Shown here piece by piece: positions 9,088 through 18,637 of a stretch of 64,000 nucleotides of DNA. The stretch comes from Nocardioides sp. zg-DK7169 (lineage in GTDB: Bacteria; Actinomycetota; Actinomycetes; Propionibacteriales; Nocardioidaceae). The DNA lies in NCBI RefSeq assembly GCF_013155365.1, contig NZ_JABJRA010000002.1, positions 124,001 through 188,000 of the forward strand, written 5' to 3'. The translations under genes and the position numbers were made by a program. Below the pieces are notes generated by a model, which saw only the letters and a program-made list of their open reading frames with translations, was not told the DNA's origin and ran no database searches. Position 1 is the first letter of the stretch; the number at the start of each line of letters is the position of its first letter.

Positions 9088-10074
9088 CTTCTCCAGGCGG
9101 TGCTCGGAGGTGATGGTGCGGATCGTGCCGCTGCGCGAGCGCATCACCAGCGACTGGGTGGTCGCCCCGCCGGCGCGGTAGCGCACGCCGCGCAGCAGCT
9201 CGCCGTCGGTGATGCCGGTGGCCACGAAGAAGCAGTCGTCGCCGGTCACCAGGTCGTCGGTGCCGAGCACGAAGTCGGGGTCCAGGTTGTGCCCGGCGTC
9301 GAGGGCGCGCTGGCGCTCCGCGTCGTCCTGGGGCCACAGGCGGGCCTGGATGACGCCGCCCATGCTCTTCATCGCGCAGGCGGCGATGATGCCCTCGGGG
9401 GTGCCGCCGATGCCGAGCAGCAGGTCGATGCCGGTCTCGGGGCGCGCGGCCATGATCGCGCCGGCGACGTCGCCGTCGGAGATGAACTTGATGCGGGCGC
9501 CGGCCTGGCGGATCTCCTCGGCCAGCTGGGCGTGGCGGGGGCGGTCGAGCAGGACGACGGTGATGTCCTCGGGCTGCGAGCCCTTCGCCTTGGCGACCCG
9601 GCGGATGTTCTCGGCCGCGGGCAGGCGGATGTCGACGACGTCGGCGGCCTCGGGGCCGGCGACGAGCTTCTCCATGTAGAAGACCGCCGAGGGGTCGTAC
9701 ATCGTGCCGCGCGGGGCCACGGCGAGCACGGCGACCGCGTTGCTCATGCCCTTCGCGGTCAGGGTGGTGCCGTCGATCGGGTCGACCGCGACGTCGCACT
9801 CGGGGCCGGTGCCGTCGCCGACGACCTCGCCGTTGTAGAGCATCGGGGCGTTGTCCTTCTCGCCCTCGCCGATCACCACGGTGCCGTTCATGCCGATCGT
9901 GGAGATCATCACGCGCATCGCGTTGACGGCCACTCCGTCGGCGCCGTTCTTGTCACCCCTTCCGACCCACCGGCCTGCGGCCATCGCGGCCGCCTCGGTG
10001 ACGCGTACCAGCTCCAGGGCGAGGTTGCGGTCAGGGGACTGGGGGTCGACGCTCAGGCTGTCCGGCTCCGTCAT
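9052..10074 (-). CDS. glpX: Class II fructose-1,6-bisphosphatase
   Basis: A 340-residue GlpX-type enzyme that hydrolyses fructose 1,6-bisphosphate to fructose 6-phosphate in gluconeogenesis. It shows the metal-binding [12 protein letters not shown] segment near residue 75, DPIDGTT near 97, and the GIGGTPEG loop near 210, all typical of the family, and the length is normal. A TAGGGT box lies 6 nt before the ATG. In most actinobacteria this is the only fructose bisphosphatase. It shares no operon with the mod genes, which end 16 bp upstream on the same strand. Confidence 0.95.
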   Translation of the reverse strand: MTEPDSLSVDPQSPDRNLALELVRVTEAAAMAAGRWVGRGDKNGADGVAVNAMRVMISTIGMNGTVVIGEGEKDNAPMLYNGEVVGDGTGPECDVAVDPIDGTTLTAKGMSNAVAVLAVAPRGTMYDPSAVFYMEKLVAGPEAADVVDIRLPAAENIRRVAKAKGSQPEDITVVLLDRPRHAQLAEEIRQAGARIKFISDGDVAGAIMAARPETGIDLLLGIGGTPEGIIAACAMKSMGGVIQARLWPQDDAERQRALDAGHNLDPDFVLGTDDLVTGDDCFFVATGITDGELLRGVRYRAGGATTQSLVMRSRSGTIRTITSEHRLEKLRAFSAIDFEH

Positions 10075-10080
10075 GCCCGA

Positions 10081-10086
10081 ACCCTA
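10081..10086 (-). promoter_or_regulatory. Candidate -10 box (TAGGGT) for glpX, leaderless start
   Basis: On the minus strand TAGGGT is followed by 6 nt and then the glpX ATG (10074). It lies in the 16-bp gap after the modC stop, so glpX can be transcribed independently of the mod operon. Confidence 0.58.
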
Positions 10087-10090
10087 TCGG

Positions 10091-11173
10091 TTAGGTCGGG
10101 TTCGCCGACGCGAGGTAGACCGACACCTCCGTCGCCTTCACCGTGAAGGTCGCGCGCGAGCCCGGGACCAGGTCGAGATCGGGCACCGCCCGGGTGGTCA
10201 CGTCGGCAGCGAGCGCCCCGGCGCGCACGCGTACGACGCCGCCCGCGGGCTCCAGCTCGGTGATCGTCACCTCGAACACGTTGCGCGGGCTGCCGCCGGG
10301 GGCGTGGTCGAAGACCGAGACGGCCTCGGGGCGGAACACCGCGACCATCTCCTGGCCCGGCTCGGGCTGCGGGCCGACGACGCTGCCGTGGACGAGGCGG
10401 CCCTCGGGGGTGCGTACGCCGTCCTCCCAGCGCCCGGCGAGCAGGTTGAGGCCCGCGACCCGAGCCGCGAAGGCGCTGCGCGGGCGGGTGAGGACGTCGC
10501 CGGTGGGGCCGTCCTCGACCACCCGCCCCGCCTCGAGCACGACCACCCGGTCGGCGAGCAGCAGCGCGTCGAGGACGTCGTGGGTGACCAGCACGGTGCT
10601 GCGCCCGGCGAGCACGCGGCGCAGCACCTGGCGCAGCGCCGGTGCCACTGACACGTCGAGGGCGGCCATCGGCTCGTCGAGCAGCAGCAGGTCGGGGTCG
10701 GCGGCGAGCGCGCGCGCCACCGCCACCCGCTGGGCCTGCCCTCCGGACAGCGAGCCCGGCCGCCGGCCGGCCAGGTCCTCGACGCCGACCTCGGTGAGCC
10801 AGCGGCGTGCGGTCTCGCGGGCCTCGCGGCGACCGGCGCCCGCGCTGCGCGGGCCGAAGGCGACGTTGTCGAGGACATCGAGGTGGGGGAAGAGCAGCGG
10901 CTCCTGCGACAGCAGCGCGACCCGGCGCCGGTGCGGTGCCAGCCAGGCGTGCGGCCCGGAGACCTCGCGCCCGCCGAGGGTGACGGTGCCCCGGTCGGGT
11001 CGCAGCAGCCCGGCGATCGTGGCGAGCAGCGTCGACTTGCCGGCGCCGTTGGGCCCGAGCACGGCCAGGGTCTCGCCGGGGGCGAGGCGCAGGGCGAGCT
11101 CGACGTCGCGGTCCTCGAGGCGGACGTCGACCTCCAGCCCGTGGCGCGGGACCGGGGCGGGGGAGGTGCTCAT
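10091..11173 (-). CDS. modC: Molybdate ABC importer ATP-binding protein
   Basis: A 360-residue ATPase with Walker [10 protein letters not shown] at residues 40-48, the signature SLSGGQAQR and Walker [13 protein letters not shown]. The C-terminal 120 residues contain a molybdate-binding TOBE (Mop-like) region, as expected for ModC. It starts with an ATGA overlap on modB and is the last of four coupled genes: regulator, modA, modB, modC. It should drive molybdate uptake for molybdenum cofactor; the xanthine dehydrogenase encoded 22 kb away needs that cofactor. Confidence 0.9.
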   Translation of the reverse strand: MSTSPAPVPRHGLEVDVRLEDRDVELALRLAPGETLAVLGPNGAGKSTLLATIAGLLRPDRGTVTLGGREVSGPHAWLAPHRRRVALLSQEPLLFPHLDVLDNVAFGPRSAGAGRREARETARRWLTEVGVEDLAGRRPGSLSGGQAQRVAVARALAADPDLLLLDEPMAALDVSVAPALRQVLRRVLAGRSTVLVTHDVLDALLLADRVVVLEAGRVVEDGPTGDVLTRPRSAFAARVAGLNLLAGRWEDGVRTPEGRLVHGSVVGPQPEPGQEMVAVFRPEAVSVFDHAPGGSPRNVFEVTITELEPAGGVVRVRAGALAADVTTRAVPDLDLVPGSRATFTVKATEVSVYLASANPT

Positions 11174-11958
11174 CGCGGCGCCCGTCCCTGTCGCGTGGCG
11201 CCGATGACGACGACGGCCACCACGACCAGCAGCAGCGACAGCGCCACCGCGCCGTCCGGGTCGCTCTCGCGCAGCAGGTAGACCTCGAGCGGCAGGGTGC
11301 GGGTGACGCCCTCAAGGCTGCCGGCGAAGGTGATCGTCGCGCCGAACTCCCCGAGGGCGCGGGCGAACGCGAGTACCGCGCCGGAGACCAGGCCGGGCAG
11401 GGTCAGCGGGATCGTGACCCGGCGGAAGACCGTCGAGGGGGACGCGCCCAGCGAGGCGGCCACCACGTCGTACCGCTCACCGGCGGTGCGCAGCGAGCCC
11501 TCGAGGCTGAGCACCAGGAACGGCAGGGCCACGAAGGTCTGGGCCAGGACGACGGCGGCGGTGGAGAAGGCGACCCGGATGCCGAGCAGCTCCAGGCTCT
11601 CGCCGAGCAGGCCCTGGCGGCCGAAGGTGTAGAGCAGTGCGATGCCGCCGACGACGGGCGGCAGGACCAGAGGCACCAGCACCAGGGAGCGCAGCACCGA
11701 CTGCCCGCGGAACGAGGTGCGGGCCAGGACCATCGCCATCGGTACGCCGAGCAGCACGCACAGCACGGTGCTGAGCGCGGACGTGCGCAGGCTGAGCCAC
11801 AGCGCCTCCTGCGCCGACTCGCCGCTCACGAGCGCGGGGAAGTCGGTCCACGGCACCCGCAGCACCATCGCGACCAGCGGCAGCAGCACCAGGGTGACGC
11901 CCAGGGCGGCGGGGACGAGGAGCCAGCGGGGGAGGCCGACGGCGCGGACGCGGGTCAA
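11170..11958 (-). CDS. modB: Molybdate ABC importer permease
   Basis: A 262-residue permease of the molybdate/sulfate class with about five or six helices and an EAA-like loop ([20 protein letters not shown]) near residue 160. The start is a TTG at 11958, chosen because the first hydrophobic helix begins about ten residues later and no ATG or GTG lies between; it is 9 nt after the modA stop. The two halves of the homodimer would form the membrane channel served by ModA and ModC. Confidence 0.88.
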   Translation of the reverse strand: MTRVRAVGLPRWLLVPAALGVTLVLLPLVAMVLRVPWTDFPALVSGESAQEALWLSLRTSALSTVLCVLLGVPMAMVLARTSFRGQSVLRSLVLVPLVLPPVVGGIALLYTFGRQGLLGESLELLGIRVAFSTAAVVLAQTFVALPFLVLSLEGSLRTAGERYDVVAASLGASPSTVFRRVTIPLTLPGLVSGAVLAFARALGEFGATITFAGSLEGVTRTLPLEVYLLRESDPDGAVALSLLLVVVAVVVIGATRQGRAPR

Positions 11959-11967
11959 CGCCGGGCC

Positions 11968-12732
11968 TCAGCGCGGCGGGCCGAAGCCGGCCCGCTCCAG
12001 GATCCGTCGGCCGGTGTCGCCGAGCAGCAGGGCGACGAAGTCGGCGGCGAGCCGGTCCTGCGGGGCGTCCGCGACGACGGCGACCGGGTAGTCGTTGACG
12101 ACCCGGTCGGCCTCGGGGACCTCGACCCCCTCGACCCGGTCGCCCGCCGCGAGGACGTCGGTGCGGTAGACCAACCCCGCGTCGGCCTCGCCCGAGGTGA
12201 CCTTGCCCAGGACGTCGGTGACCGACTGCTCCTCGCTGTCCGGCGCGAGCCGGACGCCCGCGAGGTCGGCGAGCCGCTGGGCGGCCGCCCCGCAGGGCAC
12301 CTGCGGCGCGCAGACCACGACCGTGAGGTCGTCGCGGGCGAGGTCGGCGAGCCCGGTGACGCCGGCGGGGTTGCCCGGCGGGACGGCGAGGCTCAGTGTG
12401 TTGGTCGCGAGGACGGCCGGTACGCCGTCGGTGAGGTCCTCGGCCACCAGTCGGTCCATCGTGACGGTGTCGGCGGTGGCGAGGACGTCGGCGCGTGCCC
12501 CCTGGGAGATCTGGGCCACGAGGTCGGAGGACCCGGCGTAGCTCACGGTGACGTGGACGTCGTCGTGGCCGGCCTCGAAGTCGCGGACGAGCTCGTCGAG
12601 GGGCGCCTGGAGCGACGCCGCGGCGTACACCGTGAGGGTGCGGGAGTCGTCCGCGCCGCACCCGGGGACGCCGGCGAGGAGCGCGAGGGCGGCGACCAGG
12701 CCTGCGATGCGGCGGGCGCGGGCGGGCATCAC
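11968..12732 (-). CDS. modA: Molybdate-binding lipoprotein
   Basis: A 254-residue binding protein. A lipobox (LAGVPGC) near residue 25 marks it as an exported lipoprotein. The mature N-terminus LTVYAAASLQAPLDEL is the usual ModA beginning, where Ser and backbone atoms hold the oxyanion. The start is GTG at 12732 (GTGA overlap with the regulator stop) or the ATG directly after it at 12729; the sequence does not separate the two. It contains two cysteines at CAPQVPC, which may form a disulfide outside the cell. Confidence 0.9.
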   Translation of the reverse strand: MMPARARRIAGLVAALALLAGVPGCGADDSRTLTVYAAASLQAPLDELVRDFEAGHDDVHVTVSYAGSSDLVAQISQGARADVLATADTVTMDRLVAEDLTDGVPAVLATNTLSLAVPPGNPAGVTGLADLARDDLTVVVCAPQVPCGAAAQRLADLAGVRLAPDSEEQSVTDVLGKVTSGEADAGLVYRTDVLAAGDRVEGVEVPEADRVVNDYPVAVVADAPQDRLAADFVALLLGDTGRRILERAGFGPPR

Positions 12733-13124
12733 GGGCGTTCCACGACGACGTTGGTGGACTTCACCGACGCGATCGCGCGGGCGCCGGGGACCAGGCCCAG
12801 CTCCTCGGCGGCCTCGGTGCTCATCAGCGACACCAGCCGGTAGCGCCCGCAGATCATCTCCACCTGGGCCATCACGGTGTCCTTGACGACCCGGGTGACG
12901 ATGCCGTCGAGCCGGTTGCGGGCGCTCACCGAGGAGGCCCGGGTGCGGTCGCGGTCGGGGTGGTCGGCCAGCGACTCGGCGAGGGCGGCGAGGTCGGGGC
13001 CGGCGACCACCGTGCGTCCCGACACCACGCTGGTGGGGACGCGGCCGGCCTCCGCCCAGCGGCGCATGGTGTCGTCGCTCACGCCCAGGAGGTCGGCGGC
13101 CTCCGCGATCCGGTAGCTGGTCAC
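12729..13124 (-). CDS. Molybdate-responsive regulator: excisionase-type HTH plus TOBE domain
   Basis: A 131-residue protein. Residues 1-50 are a MerR/excisionase-like winged helix (RIAEAADLLGVSDDTMRRWA) and residues 65-130 are a TOBE (Mop) domain that binds molybdate (NRLDGIVTRVVKD, then ASVKSTNVVVER). The DNA-binding part differs from the ModE winged helix of Escherichia coli, but the layout and place at the head of modABC imply the same job: repressing the operon when molybdate is plentiful. Two matching palindromes lie directly upstream at 13136-13180. The start is GTG. Confidence 0.85.
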   Translation of the reverse strand: MTSYRIAEAADLLGVSDDTMRRWAEAGRVPTSVVSGRTVVAGPDLAALAESLADHPDRDRTRASSVSARNRLDGIVTRVVKDTVMAQVEMICGRYRLVSLMSTEAAEELGLVPGARAIASVKSTNVVVERP

Positions 13125-13135
13125 CGCGCCATGAT

Positions 13136-13180
13136 GCCGCAGGTGCGGCGGTTTGTCGCTCGTTTATGCCGCAGATGCGG
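13136..13180. promoter_or_regulatory. Paired operator for the mod operon
   Basis: Two perfect palindromes of the form CCGCA-N2-TGCGG lie at 13137-13148 and 13169-13180, with centres 32 bp apart (three helical turns). The region between holds an AT-richer stretch (CGTTTATG) that could contain the -10 of the regulator-modABC promoter on the minus strand. Spacing and position fit two cooperative dimers of the HTH-TOBE regulator encoded next door. Confidence 0.65.
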
Positions 13181-13248
13181 AAATGGGCGGTGGTGTCGGC
13201 GCTGGGGTGGCGCCGGAGCGCGTCCGGGCACCTGTGAGGATGGGCCCC

Positions 13249-13893
13249 GTGAGCGAGCAGGGCGGAACAGGGCAGGGCGGGACCGGGCGGGCCGGAGGCA
13301 CCCGGCGCTACCAGACATCGATGGCCGGCATGGTCGGCGCGATGCTGGTGCTGCTGGTCGCGATCGGCGGCTTCATGCTGCTGCGCGGCGTCACCAGCGA
13401 CGCCCCCGAGGTCGAGGTCGAGGCGGTCGACTACCTCGGTGCGGTCCGCGACCAGCAGCGCATCGACCGCCGGGTGGTCTACCCCCGGACCCTGCCGGAC
13501 GGCTGGAAGGCCACCTCCATCGACTACGTGCCGGGTCGACGCCCCGCCTGGGGCATCGGCATGCTCACCGACGAGGGGACCTTCGCCGGCGTGCGCCAGC
13601 AGGACGAGGCCGTCGACGTGCTGCTCGACCAGTTCGTCGACGAGGAGACCACCACCCGCGAGTCGCTGACCGCGCCCGGCGCGATCGCCCGCGAGTGGGA
13701 GGGGTACGCCGACGAGGGCGGCGACACCGCGTTCGCCGCGGAGGTCGGCGGCGAGACCGTCCTGGTGTTCGGCTCCGCCGACGCGGAGGACCTGGCGACC
13801 CTGGTGGACCTGCTCACCTTCGCGCCCGTGGACGTCACCGACCCCGGCGCCGCGACCTGGAGCCCCGACGCGCCAAGCCCCTCGCCGCGCTGA
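13249..13893 (+). CDS. DUF4245 membrane-anchored protein
   Basis: A 214-residue protein of the actinobacterial DUF4245 family. A Gly/Thr/Gln-rich N-terminus of about 25 residues precedes one transmembrane helix (GMVGAMLVLLVAIGGFMLL). The rest is an acidic extracellular domain with the family signature VVYPRTLPDGWKATS. The function is unknown. GTG 13249 is preferred (a GAGGAT box sits 7 nt upstream), with an ATG at 13240 as an alternative. In many actinobacteria DUF4245 genes sit beside glpX and xseAB, as here. Confidence 0.78.
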   Translation: MSEQGGTGQGGTGRAGGTRRYQTSMAGMVGAMLVLLVAIGGFMLLRGVTSDAPEVEVEAVDYLGAVRDQQRIDRRVVYPRTLPDGWKATSIDYVPGRRPAWGIGMLTDEGTFAGVRQQDEAVDVLLDQFVDEETTTRESLTAPGAIAREWEGYADEGGDTAFAAEVGGETVLVFGSADAEDLATLVDLLTFAPVDVTDPGAATWSPDAPSPSPR

Positions 13894-13906
13894 GATCGAC
13901 CTCGCA

Positions 13907-13943
13907 CTGAGCCCCGCCGCCCGTCCGGGTGTGCGGGGCTCAG
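13907..13943. terminator. Convergent terminator hairpin
   Basis: A perfect 11-bp stem (CTGAGCCCCGC and its complement) with a 15-nt loop lies between the DUF4245 gene and xseB. The xseB stop codon is inside the right arm. There is no U-tract, which is common for actinobacterial terminators. Confidence 0.6.
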
Positions 13944-14167
13944 GCGTCCTCGGAGGCGAGGGCGGCGTCGAGGCGCTCGCGGGCGCCGTCGAGCCACTCC
14001 TGGCACCAGCGGGCCAGCTGCTCGCCGCGCTCCCACAGCGCCAGCGACTCCTCCAGCGTCGAGCCGCCCTGCTCGAGGCGGCGGACCACGTCGATCAGCT
14101 CCTCGCGGGCCTGCTCGTAGGAGGGGCGCTGCTCCGCGGCCCCGGTCTTGTCAGTCGTCGCGGCCAT
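13940..14167 (-). CDS. xseB: Exodeoxyribonuclease VII small subunit
   Basis: A 75-residue helical protein, the normal length for XseB, with the family pattern [20 protein letters not shown] followed by [14 protein letters not shown]. It assembles with XseA to degrade single-stranded DNA from both ends in mismatch repair and recombination. Its start lies inside the last 17 bases of xseA, so the two are translationally coupled. Confidence 0.93.
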   Translation of the reverse strand: MAATTDKTGAAEQRPSYEQAREELIDVVRRLEQGGSTLEESLALWERGEQLARWCQEWLDGARERLDAALASEDA

Positions 14168-15404
14168 CGGGGTCCTCCGGGAGGTCGTCGGGGCGGGTGT
14201 CGGTGGTGGTGACGTGGATGCGGCCGTCGGCGACCCGCACGCTGAGGGCGTCGCCGGCGGAGACGCCGGCGACCGAGGTGACGACGTGGCCGTCGGCGTC
14301 CTGCAGGACGGCGTAGCCGCGGCGCAGGGTCTCCAGCGGGGACAGGGCCCGGGCCCGGGCCCGCTGGTGGCCGATGTCGTCGCTGGCCCGGTCGAGCAGG
14401 TGGGACAGGGTGCGGCGGGCGCGCTCGCGCAGCGCGACCACCTCGTCGCGGCGGGCGTCGAGGAGCGAGCGCGGGTCGGCCAGCGCCGGGCGCGAGCGCA
14501 GGGCGTCGAGGCCGGCCTGCTCGCGGGCGACCAGCGCCTGGACGCCGGCCCGCAGTCGGTCGCGGGCCCGCTCGATCGAGCGCAGCTCCTCCACGACGTC
14601 GGGGACCACCATCTTGGCCGCGTCGGTGGGGGTGGAGGCGCGGACGTCGGCGACGAGGTCGAGCAGCGGGGTGTCCGGCTCGTGGCCGATCGCGGACACC
14701 ACCGGGGTGCGGACCTTGGCGACCGCGCGGATCAGCCCTTCGTCGGAGAACGGCAGCAGGTCCTCCACGGAGCCGCCGCCGCGGGCGATCACGATGACGT
14801 CGACGGCCGCGTCGCGGTCGAGGCGCTCGAGACCCTCGATCACCTCGGTGGTCGCGCGGGGGCCCTGCATCGCGGCGTACGCGACCTCGAAGCGGACCGC
14901 GGGCCAGCGGCGCCGGGCGTTCTCGAGCACGTCGCGCTCGGCGGCGCTGTTGGGCGCGGTCACGAGACCGACGCACCCGGGGAGGAACGGCAGGGGGCGC
15001 TTGAGCTCGGCGGCGAAGAGACCCTCGGCGGCCAGCAGCTGGCGGCGCCGCTCGAGGCGGGCCAGCAGCTCGCCGAGCCCGACCATCCGGATCTTGCGCG
15101 CCTGCAGCGACAGCGTGCCGCGGTTGGCGTAGTACGACGGCTTGGCGTGGATGACCACGCTGGCGCCCTCGACGAGCGGTGGGTTGAGGCCGTCGACGTA
15201 GGTGCGGGAGGCGGTCACGGTGATCGAGATGTCGGCGACCGTGTCGCGCAGGGTGAGGAAGACCGTGGCCATCCCGGGGCGCCGGTTGAGCTGGGCGACC
15301 TGGCCCTCGACCCAGACCGCACCGAGCCGGTCGACCCAGCCGGCGATCGCGTTGGCGATCTGCCGCACGGGCGCCGGGGACTCCAGCGAGGTTTCCAGGG
15401 CCAT
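14151..15404 (-). CDS. xseA: Exodeoxyribonuclease VII large subunit
   Basis: A 417-residue protein. An N-terminal OB fold (residues 10-100, [15 protein letters not shown] and [13 protein letters not shown]) is followed by the catalytic core with the family motifs [26 protein letters not shown] and [13 protein letters not shown], then a coiled-coil rich in Arg, Leu and Glu. The ATG at 15404 is fixed by homology and by a TAATCT box 7 nt upstream. The open frame runs far upstream across ispH, but that part has no XseA character. Confidence 0.94.
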   Translation of the reverse strand: MALETSLESPAPVRQIANAIAGWVDRLGAVWVEGQVAQLNRRPGMATVFLTLRDTVADISITVTASRTYVDGLNPPLVEGASVVIHAKPSYYANRGTLSLQARKIRMVGLGELLARLERRRQLLAAEGLFAAELKRPLPFLPGCVGLVTAPNSAAERDVLENARRRWPAVRFEVAYAAMQGPRATTEVIEGLERLDRDAAVDVIVIARGGGSVEDLLPFSDEGLIRAVAKVRTPVVSAIGHEPDTPLLDLVADVRASTPTDAAKMVVPDVVEELRSIERARDRLRAGVQALVAREQAGLDALRSRPALADPRSLLDARRDEVVALRERARRTLSHLLDRASDDIGHQRARARALSPLETLRRGYAVLQDADGHVVTSVAGVSAGDALSVRVADGRIHVTTTDTRPDDLPEDPDGRDD

Positions 15405-15411
15405 GGGCGCG

Positions 15412-15417
15412 AGATTA
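15412..15417 (-). promoter_or_regulatory. Candidate -10 box (TAATCT) for xseA
   Basis: TAATCT on the minus strand lies 7 nt before the xseA ATG. Together with the ispH box at 15438-15443 it forms a compact divergent promoter, so the two -35 regions must overlap the opposite -10 boxes. Confidence 0.58.
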
Positions 15418-15437
15418 GGGGATGGCACCGACGTCCC

Positions 15438-15443
15438 TAGACT
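15438..15443 (+). promoter_or_regulatory. Candidate -10 box (TAGACT) for ispH
   Basis: TAGACT ends 6 nt before the ispH ATG at 15450, the leaderless pattern. Confidence 0.6.
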
Positions 15444-15449
15444 GACCTC

Positions 15450-16457
15450 ATGACTACCCACGTGGGCATGCCGCCGGTCCTGAGCGCCGAGGAGGCCGAC
15501 AAGGCCGTTCTCCTGGCGGCGCCGCGGGGCTACTGCGCCGGTGTGGACCGCGCGGTGGTCACCGTCGAGGAGGCCCTGGGGCTGTACGGCGCGCCGGTGT
15601 ACGTGCGCAAGCAGATCGTCCACAACAAGCACGTCGTGTCCGACCTGGAGTCGCGCGGCGCGATCTTCGTGGAGGAGCTCGACGAGGTGCCGGCCGGCGC
15701 CACCGTGGTGTTCTCCGCCCACGGCGTCTCGCCGGCGGTGCACGCCCAGGCCTCGGAGCGCGGGCTCAAGACCATCGACGCGACCTGCCCGCTGGTGACG
15801 AAGGTCCACCACGAGGCCAAGCGGTTCGCCGCCGACGACTACGACATCCTGCTGATCGGCCACGCCGGTCACGAGGAGGTCGAGGGCACCGCCGGTGAGG
15901 CGCCCGAGCACATCCAGCTGGTCGAGGGCCCGCAGGACGTCGCAGGGATCACCGTGCGCGACCCGAAGCGGGTGGCGTGGCTGTCGCAGACGACGCTCTC
16001 GGTCGACGAGACCCTCGAGACCGTGGCCGCGATCCGCGAGCGCTTCCCCGACCTGCTCGACCCGCCCAGCGACGACATCTGCTACGCCACCCAGAACCGC
16101 CAGCTGGCGGTGAAGGAGATCGCGCCGCAGTCGGACCTGCTGATCGTGGTCGGCTCCGGCAACTCCTCCAACTCGGTGCGCCTGGTCGAGGTCGCCCTCG
16201 AGGCGGGTGCGCGGGCGTCGTACCGCGTGGACGACGCCTCGGAGATCGATGAGGCATGGCTCGAGGGCGTGCGCTCGGTCAGCGTGACCAGCGGCGCGAG
16301 CGTCCCCGAGGAGCTCGTGCAGGGCGTGCTGTCGTTCCTCGCCGAGCGCGGCTACCCCGAGGCGCGTGCGGTGCACAGCGCGGAGGAGTCGCTGATCTTC
16401 TCGCTCCCCAAGGAGCTGCGCCGCGACCTCAAGGCCGCCGCAGCAGCGAAGGGCTGA
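15450..16457 (+). CDS. ispH: 4-hydroxy-3-methylbut-2-enyl diphosphate reductase
   Basis: A 335-residue IspH that makes IPP and DMAPP in the last step of the MEP isoprenoid pathway. The three ligands of the [4Fe-4S] cluster are Cys29 (PRGYCAGV), Cys113 (TCPLVTKV) and Cys211 (ICYATQNRQ). The substrate-binding SNSVRLVE motif is near residue 235, and His58, His91 and His137 lie in the usual HNKHV, SAHGV and IGHAGHEE positions. The length is normal. It heads a two-gene unit with the Sua5/YciO-like gene 7 bp downstream. Confidence 0.96.
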   Translation: MTTHVGMPPVLSAEEADKAVLLAAPRGYCAGVDRAVVTVEEALGLYGAPVYVRKQIVHNKHVVSDLESRGAIFVEELDEVPAGATVVFSAHGVSPAVHAQASERGLKTIDATCPLVTKVHHEAKRFAADDYDILLIGHAGHEEVEGTAGEAPEHIQLVEGPQDVAGITVRDPKRVAWLSQTTLSVDETLETVAAIRERFPDLLDPPSDDICYATQNRQLAVKEIAPQSDLLIVVGSGNSSNSVRLVEVALEAGARASYRVDDASEIDEAWLEGVRSVSVTSGASVPEELVQGVLSFLAERGYPEARAVHSAEESLIFSLPKELRRDLKAAAAAKG

Positions 16458-16464
16458 TCCCTCG

Positions 16465-17091
16465 ATGGCGCGCTACGTCGACCTGCACCCGGACAACCCG
16501 CAGAGCCGGCTGATCACCAAGATCGCCGACGCGATGCGCGACGACGACGCGCTGGTGGCCTACCCGACCGACTCCGGCTACGCGCTGGGCTGCCGGGTCG
16601 GCAACCGCGAGGGTCGTGACCGGATCCTGCGCATCCGCGGGCTCGACGAGCGCCACCACTTCACGCTCATGTGCAGCGACTTCTCCCAGCTCGGTCAGCT
16701 GGTGAAGATCGACAACTCGGCGTTCCGGGCGATCCGCGCGGCCACGCCGGGGCCCTACACGTTCATCCTGCCGGGCATGCCCGAGGTGCCGCGGCGCCTG
16801 CTGCACCCGAAGAAGAAGACCGTGGGCGTGCGGATCCCCGACCACGTGGTCGTGCAGGCGCTGCTGGCGGAGCTCGGCGAGCCGATCCTGTCCAGCACGC
16901 TGATCCTGCCCGGCGAGACCGAGCCGCGCACGATGGGCTGGGAGGTCAAGGAGGACCTCGACCACGACGTCGACATCGTCATCGAGGCGGGGGAGACCCC
17001 GGCTGAGCCGACGACCGTCGTGGACTTCTCCGACGGCCCGCCCGAGGTCATCCGCCGTGGGGCGGGCGACCCGTCGCGCTTCGAGGGCTGA
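16465..17091 (+). CDS. Sua5/YciO/YrdC-family protein (threonylcarbamoyl-AMP synthase fold)
   Basis: A 208-residue member of the Sua5/YciO/YrdC family. It has the [11 protein letters not shown] strand, the [14 protein letters not shown] segment and GPYTFILPG, and ends with [19 protein letters not shown]. The family uses threonine, bicarbonate and ATP to make threonylcarbamoyl-AMP for the t6A37 modification of tRNA. This sequence is closest to the YciO branch, whose role is less certain than that of TsaC. It is co-transcribed with ispH. The last 44 bp overlap the tail of the convergent DUF6542 gene. Confidence 0.85.
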   Translation: MARYVDLHPDNPQSRLITKIADAMRDDDALVAYPTDSGYALGCRVGNREGRDRILRIRGLDERHHFTLMCSDFSQLGQLVKIDNSAFRAIRAATPGPYTFILPGMPEVPRRLLHPKKKTVGVRIPDHVVVQALLAELGEPILSSTLILPGETEPRTMGWEVKEDLDHDVDIVIEAGETPAEPTTVVDFSDGPPEVIRRGAGDPSRFEG

Positions 17092-17500
17092 TCAGCGGCT
17101 TGCCCTGCACCTGGACCCGGTGCCGGATCGCGAGTACGCCGAGGGCGAGCGCGTAGCCCACGACCAGGGCGATGCTGTGCCCGGAGAGCCCGGCGACGAC
17201 CGCCTGCACGAACCCGTCCTCGGGGTGCGCGATGGTCTCGCGGGTGGTGGTCGCCAGCATCGCGAAGACGCCGACCAGCAGCAGCGGCGGCAGCACGCCG
17301 ACGGTGAAGAAGTCGCTCATCCGCACCAGCAGGGCGGCTGCGATGCAGGCGGAGATGAACACGACGTCGGTGAACCAGGCGATGCTCCCGCCGATGCGCA
17401 GGTCGAGGACGACGGCGCTGAGGGTGATCGCGACGGCGAGGGCGGCGACCTGCAGCCCGGGGTCGTTGCCCTGCTCCCACAGGGTTCGGGGTCGGCTCAT
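17048..17500 (-). CDS. DUF6542-like membrane protein
   Basis: A small membrane protein of 150 residues with four hydrophobic helices and a short cytoplasmic tail rich in Arg, Pro and Gly. It resembles the actinobacterial DUF6542 family, of unknown function. The start is the ATG at 17500, with GAGGAGG 5 nt upstream; the GTG two codons earlier is less likely. The 3' end overlaps the preceding plus-strand gene by 44 bp, a tail-to-tail overlap. Confidence 0.68.
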   Translation of the reverse strand: MSRPRTLWEQGNDPGLQVAALAVAITLSAVVLDLRIGGSIAWFTDVVFISACIAAALLVRMSDFFTVGVLPPLLLVGVFAMLATTTRETIAHPEDGFVQAVVAGLSGHSIALVVGYALALGVLAIRHRVQVQGKPLISPRSATGRPPHGG

Positions 17501-17528
17501 GCGCACCTCCTCGATGCTGGCCTCGCGG

Positions 17529-18605
17529 CTACAGCGCCACCGTAGGGTCCTCGGCGTCGGAGTCGCCCGCGGCGCGCCGGGGGACGGCGCGCAGCTCCAC
17601 GGTGCGCGGGCCCGGCAGCTCGTCGTCGGTGACCGAGAGGTCGGAGAAGCGCCGGGCCGCGACCAGCACCCGTGACTCCATCGAGGCGACGGTGGAGTTG
17701 TAGTGCCCGACCGCGGCGTTGAGCGAGCGCCCGACCGCGTCGAGGTGGCCGCTCATGGTGCCGAGGCGGGCGTGCAGCTCGCGGCCGAGCTGGTGGATCT
17801 CGCGGGCCTGCTCGGCGATCGCCTCGTGGGTCCAGCCCTGCGCGACCGTGCGCAGCAGCGCGATCAGCGTGGTCGGTGTCGCCAGCACGATCTGGCGGGC
17901 CGCGGCGTGCTCGAGCAGGGAGTTGTCGGTCTCGAGCGCGGCGGCGAGGAAGGACTCCGCCGGCACGAACAGCACCACGAACTCCGGGGTCTGGGGCAGC
18001 GAGCGCCAGTAGGCCTTGGCCGAGAGCGCGTCGACGTGGGTGCGCAGCTGGCGGGCGTGGCGCTGCAGGTGGGCCGTGCGCTCGTCGTCGTCACTGGCGC
18101 CGGTGGCGTCGAGGTAGGCGTCGAGGGGGACCTTGGCGTCGACCACGACTTGGCGCCCGCCGACGAGCTGGACGACGAGGTCGGGGCGCAGCGCGCCGTC
18201 CTCGAGGCGCACCTGCTCGGAGAAGTCGCACCGGTCGACCAGGCCGGCCAGCTCGACGGCGCGACGCAGGTGCATCTCGCCCCAGCGGCCCCGGACCTGG
18301 GGCTTGCGCAGCGCCGTGGACAGCGAGCGGGTCTCCTGGCGCAGGGTGTCGGTGGTGTGGCGCATGTCGTCGACCTGCTGGGCGAACTGCCCCTGCCACA
18401 CCGCCCGGGCGTGCTCGAGGGCCTGCATCTGGTCGCTCAGCCGGTCCAGGCCCTGCATCACCTCGGCCTGGTCGACCATGCCCTGGCCCAGCGCCTCCAT
18501 GTGGGCCGGGCGCGAGCGCGCCCACAGCACCCCGAGGAGCACGCCGAGACCCAGCCCGAGGACCAGCGCCACGGCCAGGGCGAGGGTGAACGTCAGCGTC
18601 TGCAT
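17529..18605 (-). CDS. rmuC: DNA recombination protein RmuC
   Basis: A 358-residue protein. One N-terminal helix (LTFTLALAVALVLGLGLGVLLG) anchors it to the membrane, followed by a helical segment and the RmuC nuclease-like core with RGRWGEMHLRRAVELAGL near residue 125, VVDAKVPLDAYL, and FVPAESFLAAAL. RmuC limits DNA inversions and rearrangements in Escherichia coli. The ATG at 18605 has only a weak ribosome-binding site. The gene lies downstream of xthA, and the 22-bp tandem repeat at 18638-18700 sits between them. Confidence 0.9.
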   Translation of the reverse strand: MQTLTFTLALAVALVLGLGLGVLLGVLWARSRPAHMEALGQGMVDQAEVMQGLDRLSDQMQALEHARAVWQGQFAQQVDDMRHTTDTLRQETRSLSTALRKPQVRGRWGEMHLRRAVELAGLVDRCDFSEQVRLEDGALRPDLVVQLVGGRQVVVDAKVPLDAYLDATGASDDDERTAHLQRHARQLRTHVDALSAKAYWRSLPQTPEFVVLFVPAESFLAAALETDNSLLEHAAARQIVLATPTTLIALLRTVAQGWTHEAIAEQAREIHQLGRELHARLGTMSGHLDAVGRSLNAAVGHYNSTVASMESRVLVAARRFSDLSVTDDELPGPRTVELRAVPRRAAGDSDAEDPTVAL

Positions 18606-18637
18606 GGCCCCAGCATGTCCGCCACCACCGACAATCC

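Noticed and set aside
15405..16376. Long N-terminal extension of XseA over ispH
   Set aside because: The extension has no exonuclease VII features, lies opposite ispH, and the ATG at 15404 fits both family length and a -10 box.
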